From positions 124,001-188,000 of the forward strand of contig NZ_FQYP01000008.1 of NCBI RefSeq assembly GCF_900141785.1: a DNA stretch of 64,000 bases, in the 5' to 3' direction. Made by a program: the position numbers and the translations under genes. Shown piece by piece: positions 17,451 to 25,796 of the stretch (position 1 is the stretch's first letter; every line of letters begins with the position of its first letter). Origin of the DNA: Aquimarina spongiae. GTDB lineage: Bacteria; Bacteroidota; Bacteroidia; Flavobacteriales; Flavobacteriaceae. The notes under the pieces are model-generated. The model was not told the DNA's origin, made no database searches, and saw only the letters and a list, made by a program, of their open reading frames with translations.

Positions 17451-18851
17451 TTATTGAGAAATAAAAAGATAATCGTCTATCAAGGTATTTGGTCCTCTTC
17501 TGGTAGTAACTGTATCCTTACTAGATGAAATAACATAATGAATGGGATTTCTTTTATCGTACGTCAGTGGTGTTTCTTTTACAATTGAAGAAGTTTCTTT
17601 TTCAAACCGTACTTCTTTGAGTTTTGATTTCCCATTAAACATATAGGCAAAAAAGACCGAAACCTCATCAAAACGTTGCCAAAGATTTTCTGAATCTATT
17701 TCTACTTCAATTAATTTTGAGATCAAGTTCTGGTTCTTTACAGGAGTGGTCACGTCAAGTTCTGAACTACATTCAGCTTTTTCTTTCCAGTCAAAAATTG
17801 TCCTTTTACCTTCAATATCGATTTCGGTAATTCGATATCGCATAGGCGTATCTACATAAATAGCATAAGGAAACGAAATATGATAAGTATGCAAATCAGT
17901 ATTTTTCTTCAAAAATTTCACTTCCTGTTTTACGGTTTCCGCACCATCAACACTTTGTGCTTCAATCTCTACTATTTTCATGAATAAATCAGGACGGATA
18001 TTCTCTTTGAAATCATAACATTTTATTTCTAAACCTGCATAAGCTGGAGGAATTTCTTCATTAAGATCGAGTTGTTTGACTACGTCAGGATATTGTTCAA
18101 CATCCACTTTGATCGGTAATGCATCAGATTGGATAATTCTATTTTCTACAATTTCTTTATCCTCCTCTTCTTTAGTATACAAATGCTCTTCTACTTCTTT
18201 TGATCCCGTAAATTCTATATCTGATTTTCCCAAAAAGTCAGCATAAAAAGAATACTGTAAGCTAAGACCTAAAGTTTTCTTTTTAAGACAATCCATAAGA
18301 ATTTGAGATTCGTATTGGTTTAATCGAATAGTCAATACTCTGGTTTCCCAATACCCTCTTGAGGTGGATACACTTTCTTTACCACTTGACTCTAGGACTC
18401 CCTTTTTTACCACATCTTTTTTTGAATGGTCTGAACCCGTAGATGGTATAATTAATTGGGTTTCTATACCAGATATGGATAAAGGAATTATTTTTGATTT
18501 GGGAGGTAGTTTTACCTTCACTCGTTTCATAAAATCCTTATCCATTTTTTGCATCTCTACTCCTACCTGTAGCAAACTCATAAAACTCTTTTCTCCTCGG
18601 TCATTATAGCATTTAGAACCTGTATATCGCATATCCAAAAACTGAAAATCAGGTGTCCCATCCGATAGTATTTTAAGTTTTAATTTCCCAGGTTCATAAT
18701 AAAATACATGAGGATCGACGTGATCTTTATAGAGGGAAACTCCGTCAATCATTCTTTTTGAATCATAGACTGGTTGGCCATAAACCCAACCTGTTGTAAG
18801 AGCAATTACGACCCAATGAAAAAACCTCTTAAAAAGTATCTCGACCCTCAT
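17451..18851 (-). CDS. Exported paralogue-family protein, last gene of the eight-gene operon (466 aa)
   Basis: The N-terminus is a long signal-peptide-like segment (FHWVVIALTTGWVYGQ). The core begins with HVFYYEPGKLKLKILSDGTPDFQFLDMRY, which corresponds to the YYYLPxxxRLA...PEFxFLKY signature of the upstream genes but is the most divergent of the standard-size set. The C-terminal part (IHYVISSSKDTVTTRRGPN, LIDDYLFIS) matches the ending seen in the paralogues, where a final strand contains a D-x-x-x-F/I pattern. I cannot name the family. It starts 11 bp after the preceding gene ends, and no further gene follows for 129 bp, so it is the promoter-distal member. It is more basic than its siblings in the middle region. 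Likely periplasmic or secreted. Confidence 0.72.
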   Translation of the reverse strand: MRVEILFKRFFHWVVIALTTGWVYGQPVYDSKRMIDGVSLYKDHVDPHVFYYEPGKLKLKILSDGTPDFQFLDMRYTGSKCYNDRGEKSFMSLLQVGVEMQKMDKDFMKRVKVKLPPKSKIIPLSISGIETQLIIPSTGSDHSKKDVVKKGVLESSGKESVSTSRGYWETRVLTIRLNQYESQILMDCLKKKTLGLSLQYSFYADFLGKSDIEFTGSKEVEEHLYTKEEEDKEIVENRIIQSDALPIKVDVEQYPDVVKQLDLNEEIPPAYAGLEIKCYDFKENIRPDLFMKIVEIEAQSVDGAETVKQEVKFLKKNTDLHTYHISFPYAIYVDTPMRYRITEIDIEGKRTIFDWKEKAECSSELDVTTPVKNQNLISKLIEVEIDSENLWQRFDEVSVFFAYMFNGKSKLKEVRFEKETSSIVKETPLTYDKRNPIHYVISSSKDTVTTRRGPNTLIDDYLFISQ

Positions 18852-18862
18852 GATTTTAGTTA

Positions 18863-21460
18863 TTAAAATTGTTCTTGCTCTACGTTTTCTTCTTCTTCAG
18901 GCTCTTCATTTTCTTCTTCTGGCTTTTTCTTTTTAAACAAGCCTCCGATGATCTTAATCCCTTTATCGAGAATCTCTTCATCGCTTACATCACCACCCAA
19001 AATTGAATCCTTTACTTTTTTTAGGACACCATCTTTTGCTCTATCCAACAAGTCATCCTTTTTCTTATCCGGAAAAAGTCTTTTGATTTGGCTTTCTCCT
19101 AACACCAATAAATTGGTGTTTCCTTTTTCCCATCTACTGGTCATTACATCTCCATTATCCATTATTAAAATCACCTGATACTCATATGACATTTCCTTTC
19201 CTTGCGGCACAAATAACTGTATCTCATTAAAAGATTGACCATCTTCATTAACACTCAACGATGGAAACTCGATTTCATTAATTCCGTTAGGGTCTCCTTG
19301 TAAAGATTTGAGATTTAGTTTCAAAGAATTTGCTCCAGAGTATGCAATAGCATTCAGTATTTGTACTTCGATATTTGCAATCTCGCTGCCAGATGTTCCT
19401 CCTATAATCTTTCTTTTGACCTGCTGATTACACGTTCTACATTCATCATTAAGCACATAATCCAACCATATTTTAATAATGGAGTTTTGTTCAGAAATCT
19501 TGTTTAGAATTGTGGGATCGTTTTCTATATACTTTGACCCCGAAGCAACTTCTTGCCTTGGGATTTCTATGGTTTCAAAATATTGACTACGCCCTCTTTT
19601 CTTAAGCACAATAAACTTCTTCGGAATAATAGGATAATCCAAGTAATTGGTCCAACCTTCCTTTAATTCCTGTAATGAATTAAATTTGATTTTACCATAG
19701 GTAATGGGTGAATTTACTTTCAGATTAATAGGCACTTGTACTACTTTCAAACTATCACCATAAGGTTTAAAATTCAACATTACATTTCCGCTTCGATTGT
19801 TCAACATCGCACCTACGAAATTATCTACATTGCTTTCCATCTTCCAATCCAGAATGATCGGTTTTTGATAATCTGAAGGGACACTGGTACTCACACTCTC
19901 TGGCTTCACATTGAAATTAGTAAGGGTTGCGCCAAAATCTACAGATGGATTCTCACGTAAGTCGATTGATTTTAATGTAATACGCTTCCCTAATCGTGAA
20001 GACAGATAATTTTCGGCCAAATCGATATCATCAGTTGTAATATTTGAAGTCAGCTCAACATTAAGGAGTACGTTCCCCTTTTTTCTGTCTTCTGCAGACA
20101 TATAGTAGACATTAAAATCGTACTTATTACTCTGCTTATCCCAATTGATAGAATAGTTTGCCGGAAAATAATACAGTACATTAGATCTTGGGTTCTGATC
20201 TTTGTATATGTCTTCAAAAAAATTAAAAGTATCTGTAAATAGCTGATATTGCTCCCCATCTATACTCCTCGAAAAATCCAAAGGCACTGATTTGGTTTCA
20301 GGCCCCAAACGATCAGTACTCCCAGGGTTTGCAGGCTTTATAAAAGGTATTGTTCTTACGATCCCTATATTGCGAAGTACATTTGTTTGGGTTGCCGGTT
20401 TGTTTTGTGCTACCCTTACACGACGTCCAGTATTTGTTGTTCCCGAAGCCACTCGTACACTACCATTAGAAGTAGATGTTCTAGGTGTTACTCTTACCGT
20501 ATTGGTACTTTGTCTAGTATCTGTTCTGGGTTTTACAACGACTCTTCCTGTAACACTCGTTGTTGGTTTTTTGGCGACTACTGTAATTCTTGGTTTGGTA
20601 TTTTGAGAAGCACTATAGGATAATACGTTGTAGGCTTCATTACCTTGTAAATATTTTTTGTTTTCATTGTAAATGTACCATTTGTCGCTAACAAGATATA
20701 CCCCAATTGCATTATTGAAATTTTTGATACTTCCTTGTGAATTAAAGGTTACAAATACCAATGCCTGTTTTTTACCATTTGTTCTAGGGCTGTTAATCCC
20801 AGTGGTATGATTACGGCGATTATTAGATGTTACTTGATGTTTAAAAATTCCTGAATTGATCAGTACATTAAACTGTGCTCCGCTTGGCATTGATTGCCCA
20901 TCCAAATTAAAAATATACCAGAATCCTCCAGAATATCGAACTCCTACATGATGAGGGTTATAGGGGCCTCCTCTCCCATAGTTTTGTGTAATCAAAAAAG
21001 TAGCATTGGGGTTATTGTTTAACGCCCTATGATTTATTTTGGTCGCAGCACCCGCTTTATTTGCTGCAGTAGTTTTATGAACAAAAGCGTTTGAAGATTT
21101 ATTTGTCACCAGAACATTAAACTTTGATCCTGGTTTGATAGCGCTTTTATTTTGACTAAAGATGGTCCATTTTTTACCGTTAAGCCATACTCCTAATGAC
21201 TGTGTAACATATGGCCCACGACTCCCATAATCGTGAGTAACAAATAGTAATTTGTTCTCGACATTGGTGGTTGGTATATTACCGAGAGTGGTAATGTGTC
21301 CAGAAGTATTTGCAGTGCTGGCAACATGTTTAAAAGCTTTTTGAATCGTCAATGGCTTAGCTGCAACTGCCCTAACTGTTCGTTGCGGAAAAACTAGTCC
21401 TATACATAGAAATAGTGTAAAGACCAGACTTATTTTTATATGTTTTGTTATTGTTTTCAT
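18863..21460 (-). CDS. Exported protein: three DUF7452-like repeats fused to a paralogue-family domain (865 aa)
   Basis: A signal-peptide segment (ISLVFTLFLCIGLVFPQR) is followed by three tandem repeats of about 80 residues (roughly 41-120, 124-203, 204-283). Each has the F-K/V-H..., vTxxYgxxGPY, iGVxY...kWyIfN and FNVLx pattern of the DUF7452 domain of marine bacteria. Residues about 287-365 form a Thr/Arg/Val-rich linker. The C-terminal half contains LYYFPANYSINW and FVPQGKEMSYEYQVILIMDNGD, which align with the start and end motifs of the other paralogues, so it is a fused, divergent member. The end is a highly charged Lys/Glu tail. The repeats may serve binding or surface display; this is inference. 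It lies 27 bp after the metallopeptidase gene. Confidence 0.78.
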   Translation of the reverse strand: MKTITKHIKISLVFTLFLCIGLVFPQRTVRAVAAKPLTIQKAFKHVASTANTSGHITTLGNIPTTNVENKLLFVTHDYGSRGPYVTQSLGVWLNGKKWTIFSQNKSAIKPGSKFNVLVTNKSSNAFVHKTTAANKAGAATKINHRALNNNPNATFLITQNYGRGGPYNPHHVGVRYSGGFWYIFNLDGQSMPSGAQFNVLINSGIFKHQVTSNNRRNHTTGINSPRTNGKKQALVFVTFNSQGSIKNFNNAIGVYLVSDKWYIYNENKKYLQGNEAYNVLSYSASQNTKPRITVVAKKPTTSVTGRVVVKPRTDTRQSTNTVRVTPRTSTSNGSVRVASGTTNTGRRVRVAQNKPATQTNVLRNIGIVRTIPFIKPANPGSTDRLGPETKSVPLDFSRSIDGEQYQLFTDTFNFFEDIYKDQNPRSNVLYYFPANYSINWDKQSNKYDFNVYYMSAEDRKKGNVLLNVELTSNITTDDIDLAENYLSSRLGKRITLKSIDLRENPSVDFGATLTNFNVKPESVSTSVPSDYQKPIILDWKMESNVDNFVGAMLNNRSGNVMLNFKPYGDSLKVVQVPINLKVNSPITYGKIKFNSLQELKEGWTNYLDYPIIPKKFIVLKKRGRSQYFETIEIPRQEVASGSKYIENDPTILNKISEQNSIIKIWLDYVLNDECRTCNQQVKRKIIGGTSGSEIANIEVQILNAIAYSGANSLKLNLKSLQGDPNGINEIEFPSLSVNEDGQSFNEIQLFVPQGKEMSYEYQVILIMDNGDVMTSRWEKGNTNLLVLGESQIKRLFPDKKKDDLLDRAKDGVLKKVKDSILGGDVSDEEILDKGIKIIGGLFKKKKPEEENEEPEEEENVEQEQF

Positions 21461-21487
21461 GATGTTTTGTTTTATGATTAAGCGCTT

Positions 21488-23677
21488 TTACCAACTACTA
21501 CTGTTGCTCCATGCGCTGCTATTCTCAAGAATGTCCTTTAAATAAACAGGCAATCGATCACGTACTCTTGGCCTTCTATCTTGAGCTGTAGTGGATGCGA
21601 AATAATACATATATCCTTGTGCAATTGCTTCTCCAGCACCTTGCGTATGGCCGCTATAATTAGTTTCTCTCAAATAACGTCTAGCTTCTTCTCGATGCCC
21701 AGAAAGAATATTATAATCTCTATCAATGAAATGCCCTAATTCATGAAGTAATGTGAAATTAACTCTTTGGTTTCTCCTTTCAGATAAGGAATAGGCAGAT
21801 AACTTAATCCACTCATCCGCTCTGTTGGCCGGAGAACATCTCCAGGAAGCGCCACCCCTTCTGGGATGACTTAAAAAGTGATTTGGTCCATCTTCTGAAA
21901 CTATTATTATTCTTGGAATTGAATTGAGATGTTCACTAGGTACTCTGGATAGTGTCTGTTCTATATTACGCTTTTGAGTATCATTTGCATTAAATACGGG
22001 TACAGTCACTCCGTTTACTGAGATTGACGATTCTTCTCCAAACGAGGGCCAATCCTGACAATTCTCTTCTGATGAATCAGGATCCGATGCATTGGTAACA
22101 GAACTTTCTTCTGTATTCGGTGCACTGGCTGTATCTCCAGACGCCGATGATCTTGATGATGAGTTAGGTTCAAAATTAAAATTGGTGTTTCCTAAGTCCA
22201 TGCTTTGATTTACACCACATTGTATAGCAACATCTGTCAAATTATCCCATATTCTAGAATAACTACTTCTAGAGCCTCCAGAAGAGTTAGGCACTGGTTC
22301 AATAGAAACGGTTCTTACCCGATCTTTAAAATGATTCCAATACATGTCAAGTAAAGCAGGAGTAATTTGATCATTAAATATCTCCTTGAACTCTGCTTTT
22401 GAATTTAGATTAAACCCCGTAAAGAAATCAAAATAAGCCAAGGGTAATACTACATAATAGGGTTGATCCTGAACCCCATTAGATTCCAGTTGATCCTTTA
22501 TTTCGGTAAGAGAATCACCCCGAGTTGTTAGTCCTAGGGCAAACTTATTGACAATCATTGCAAAAGGATCCCGTTCCTGATTTGAAACGATATTTCTATT
22601 CACTTTTTTTACGGCATACATAAATGGGTCGATATCCCGTACATGCAATGATGTAATTCCCAAAGACATCGCAAGTATCATTTCGTTATGAACGATAAAT
22701 TCTGGACGCAAACTACGTATCGGATACGTTTCATAATTTGAAAGATTTGGATGTTGTTCCCCTGCACCATGGGCATCTCTGATTTGATTGTATAACCAGA
22801 CATCATCAGAATATCCCATACGCTCTCTAAATGCTTGTGAAAACTGAGATGGCATTTGTGTTTCGACCATAATATTTCCGTTGTTTGCATACCAGTTTAA
22901 GTACCTTTGAAGACTTTTGCTATGAAACATCAAACTCATTGTATTTGCAACAGCTTCAACATATGCCATTCTTCTATTTGGAACGGCTTCGGTAAAAAAA
23001 TGAGTGCCATCCGATCCATATCTATATTGATGATCGTTTACTTCGAATCTTTCATTAAGTGCATCAACCGCATCCTGTGTATGCATAAACTCATGTATAA
23101 AAGTGGCTTTCAGTTCTTGTAAACCGTCCTTAGGGGTTCTGTCTGGATGTAATTGAGTACCCTGATAGGTTGCATAATATTGCCCCATATGAACATATCC
23201 TCCCCAATTAGAGTCTTCTTCTCTCGAATAATGTGAAGCGCAGGGCCATACTCTATTATTAACCCCATTATCGCTGCGATCATAATCCTTAACACAAGGT
23301 TTTTTTTCGTGTGCGTACTGGTCACGTGTAAGGGATCTATCATCATTCCATAAATAGATTATTATTCTTCTATTAGTAAGTTTTAGAACAGACGCAATAG
23401 AGTGTTGTAAATCTGCGTCACCACCATTACTTGGATCCTTATATACTGCTCTTACAAAATTTTGTAAGTCTTCGATTCCTGAATCCTCCCAAAATCTCCC
23501 GTTTTCGATTTCGCTTGGTACTTCATTCTGGTTAATAGGAGATCTTCGATCTACAGTAGGGTCTGAAAAATAAGTAAACCTCAACAACCTCCTAATCGTT
23601 TCGACATCACTTTGAGTATAAGCGTTTACCCCAAAAAGTGTCACAAATACTAGTAATATTATTCTATATGTTTTCAT
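21488..23677 (-). CDS. Exported protein with two zinc-metallopeptidase HExxH motifs (729 aa)
   Basis: The signal peptide is MKTYRIILLVFVTLFGVNAYTQ. Two separate motifs are present: HEFMH at 195-199 (ATFIHEFMHTQD, with a possible third ligand Glu in AYVEAVANTM near 241) and HELGH at 645-649 (FTLLHELGHFIDRD, with a possible ligand Glu in GAGEAIAQGYMYY near 683). They are separated by about 450 residues including a Ser-rich acidic linker (about 500-540), so the protein looks like two peptidase-like domains on one chain. This is the only member of the operon without the paralogue signature. It starts 13 bp after the 697-residue paralogue gene ends. It may process the paralogues or a surface target; neither domain can be assigned to a named peptidase family by eye. 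Confidence 0.8.
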   Translation of the reverse strand: MKTYRIILLVFVTLFGVNAYTQSDVETIRRLLRFTYFSDPTVDRRSPINQNEVPSEIENGRFWEDSGIEDLQNFVRAVYKDPSNGGDADLQHSIASVLKLTNRRIIIYLWNDDRSLTRDQYAHEKKPCVKDYDRSDNGVNNRVWPCASHYSREEDSNWGGYVHMGQYYATYQGTQLHPDRTPKDGLQELKATFIHEFMHTQDAVDALNERFEVNDHQYRYGSDGTHFFTEAVPNRRMAYVEAVANTMSLMFHSKSLQRYLNWYANNGNIMVETQMPSQFSQAFRERMGYSDDVWLYNQIRDAHGAGEQHPNLSNYETYPIRSLRPEFIVHNEMILAMSLGITSLHVRDIDPFMYAVKKVNRNIVSNQERDPFAMIVNKFALGLTTRGDSLTEIKDQLESNGVQDQPYYVVLPLAYFDFFTGFNLNSKAEFKEIFNDQITPALLDMYWNHFKDRVRTVSIEPVPNSSGGSRSSYSRIWDNLTDVAIQCGVNQSMDLGNTNFNFEPNSSSRSSASGDTASAPNTEESSVTNASDPDSSEENCQDWPSFGEESSISVNGVTVPVFNANDTQKRNIEQTLSRVPSEHLNSIPRIIIVSEDGPNHFLSHPRRGGASWRCSPANRADEWIKLSAYSLSERRNQRVNFTLLHELGHFIDRDYNILSGHREEARRYLRETNYSGHTQGAGEAIAQGYMYYFASTTAQDRRPRVRDRLPVYLKDILENSSAWSNSSSW

Positions 23678-23690
23678 AATTAGCTCTTCA

Positions 23691-25784
23691 TTAATTAGGT
23701 AATTCGTCTACATGTAATACTTCAGAAGAAGTCGTTTTCTTTCCTGACTTTACTTCGTCACCTCCCCATAATCTCCAAGTGATTTCATATTCATATTCTT
23801 GTTTGTTCTTGGGAAGCATGATCTCCACTTGACCTGTAAGCGTTTCTTTTGAGGTATTGATGTTAAATTGTTTAGACAAATCATTCCCTCCTCCTAGATT
23901 ATAACTAACCCTTACATCTACAGAACGTACATTTGCTTCCTCGAGCAAATCTCTTTCTGCCTCTATGGTGAGTATCTTTCTTTGTAATGGAGCACTAAGG
24001 TTAATCGTATTTTTGTTACTTGGCATCCATTCGGTTTCAAACTCGTGACCTCCAAAAAAGCTCCAGCCTACTTTATATTCAAAATCTAACCATTTGGATC
24101 TGTCATGATCTCCCTTCCAGCCATATAGTAGGGTGAATAGATTTCCTTCTTCATTAAAGTTTTTCCTTGTAACTCTTACCTCATCATATGTAAATTCTCC
24201 AGATTCATGTTCTTTCTTTAACTGTAAAGAAGCGTAGTTAATGAATTGAGAGAAGTTATCTGCATTAAATCCATCTATGGTTGCCAATAATTGCCTTTGT
24301 TTGTATACAGGATCATCGAGATTTATTTCCATAAAACAAGATGGACAATCTTTACGACTATACCCCAGATTATCTCCTATGGGCATCGGTACAACGGTTG
24401 GCAACGTTTCCTTAAAAGAAATCACTTTTTTACCCATTACTTTCACGGTTCGTTGTACGAATGATGCTACGATAGCCAATGAAGGCACCTCTTCTTCTTC
24501 TCTTGTATTGGCGGTAACCTCTTCTCGTTGTTCTGCTTCAATAGGAGTATATACTTCTCTCGATACATTATCCGGAGTAACGCCAGCCTGTGTGGGTGTT
24601 ATTCTTCTTCCAGAGCTCTCGTCTGCACTTTCATCTTCGCTAGAAGCTACATCTTCTGTATCTTCATTGTCTTCTTCAGAATTTGCTGCATTTTCTCTTT
24701 CTATTCGTGCTCGATTACTTTCGTTAACTCGGTCTACACGCTCTCGCTCTCTCCGATTTTCTGCCCTTATTCGTTCGTTTTGTCTGTCTGCTCGATCTCT
24801 TTCTCTTCTATTTTCTGCACGAATATTGTTGTTCTCAGTTCTTACCTCCTGTCTTGAATTATTAAGTAACCCAGAAGCACGGTCCATAAAAGAAGGTTCT
24901 TGCCCATTGAGTCCTGCTAATTGATTTAAATTTGGTCCATCTGAACTTCCTAATGGAGTAAAAAACTCATTTGTTGCGTGTTCGATAGCTCTATCAATCG
25001 CATCCTGCATTTCAAAATTTTCACCTATTTTTTCAATTTCAATAGCTCCATTATCTATCATTTCATCCATAAAACTTCCTATTTCTGCAGATAACCAAGG
25101 TGTGGCAACTCCGGCTTGCATTCTTTGATGATTATGAATTTGTTCTCTATTAATTGTGATTTTTGCTTCAAGCGGAGAATTGTATCCAGCCAGTTCCATA
25201 TTAAAGTTGAACGTCACCTGAGGATTAGGAGTATCGAATGTTTCCCATAAAAATGTTGCAGAACGTTTATCCAACTGAAGATTTACTGCTATGTTAGCTC
25301 CTTGAATTGTTGGTGCAGGAGCAACCGCAACCACCTGCTTTTTTTCAGGATCAGCAAGTTTAGGAATCGATACTGTTACCGTTCCACTTTTGAAAATAAC
25401 TGGCCCTACAATTTTCCCTTTACCATTAATTCTTTTAAGCGCTTTTTCAGCATCTTTAATTTCCTCAGGTGTAGGACCATATCCAAACACGCAGTGAAAG
25501 ACTGCTCCTCCTAGACCTTCATCTTTTCCATCATCTTGATTGTAAGCCCATTTGATTAATGAAAATTTTGGAGTGCCATCGTCATTCAAAGCCACACGTA
25601 CTTTTTTAGACATAAACCAATAAGAATCGGTGTCTTTTACTCCTGGAAACAAAACCAAACTCCCTGCTTCTACAGGTTTATCTACTGTTATTTGCATTGT
25701 AAAATCTCTCTGGGAGAAAAGTTTATTTGGCATGATCAATACCAGCAAAACAATGCATACTATATATTTCATAATTATCTTCAT
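23691..25784 (-). CDS. Exported paralogue-family protein with charged coiled linker (697 aa)
   Basis: Signal peptide at the N-terminus (IVCIVLLVLIMPNKLFSQ). The core signature is SYWFMSKKVRVALNDDGTPKFSLIKWAY at about 54-81, then GLGGAVFHCVFGYGPTPEEIKDAEKAL and IVGPVIFKSGTV. A second block, IAVNLQLDKRSATFLWETF, follows at 165-183. Residues about 312-392 form a striking Arg/Glu/Asn-rich stretch with repeats of AENRRER, then an acidic Ser/Glu/Asp run; this is probably a coiled or flexible linker. The C-terminal half repeats the family blocks (FQ-type strand, WLDFEYKVGWSFFGG, YEYEITWRLWGGDEV). It is separated from the upstream paralogue by 12 bp. Function unknown. Confidence 0.78.
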   Translation of the reverse strand: MKIIMKYIVCIVLLVLIMPNKLFSQRDFTMQITVDKPVEAGSLVLFPGVKDTDSYWFMSKKVRVALNDDGTPKFSLIKWAYNQDDGKDEGLGGAVFHCVFGYGPTPEEIKDAEKALKRINGKGKIVGPVIFKSGTVTVSIPKLADPEKKQVVAVAPAPTIQGANIAVNLQLDKRSATFLWETFDTPNPQVTFNFNMELAGYNSPLEAKITINREQIHNHQRMQAGVATPWLSAEIGSFMDEMIDNGAIEIEKIGENFEMQDAIDRAIEHATNEFFTPLGSSDGPNLNQLAGLNGQEPSFMDRASGLLNNSRQEVRTENNNIRAENRRERDRADRQNERIRAENRRERERVDRVNESNRARIERENAANSEEDNEDTEDVASSEDESADESSGRRITPTQAGVTPDNVSREVYTPIEAEQREEVTANTREEEEVPSLAIVASFVQRTVKVMGKKVISFKETLPTVVPMPIGDNLGYSRKDCPSCFMEINLDDPVYKQRQLLATIDGFNADNFSQFINYASLQLKKEHESGEFTYDEVRVTRKNFNEEGNLFTLLYGWKGDHDRSKWLDFEYKVGWSFFGGHEFETEWMPSNKNTINLSAPLQRKILTIEAERDLLEEANVRSVDVRVSYNLGGGNDLSKQFNINTSKETLTGQVEIMLPKNKQEYEYEITWRLWGGDEVKSGKKTTSSEVLHVDELPN

Positions 25785-25796
25785 CGTTCTTATTTT

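Noticed and set aside
24277..24924. A 215-codon plus-strand open frame
   Set aside because: It lies antisense within the 697-residue paralogue gene, across the Arg/Glu/Asn and Ser/Glu-rich linker, whose biased codons keep the opposite frame open. The peptide is low-complexity Ser/Leu and has no gene context.
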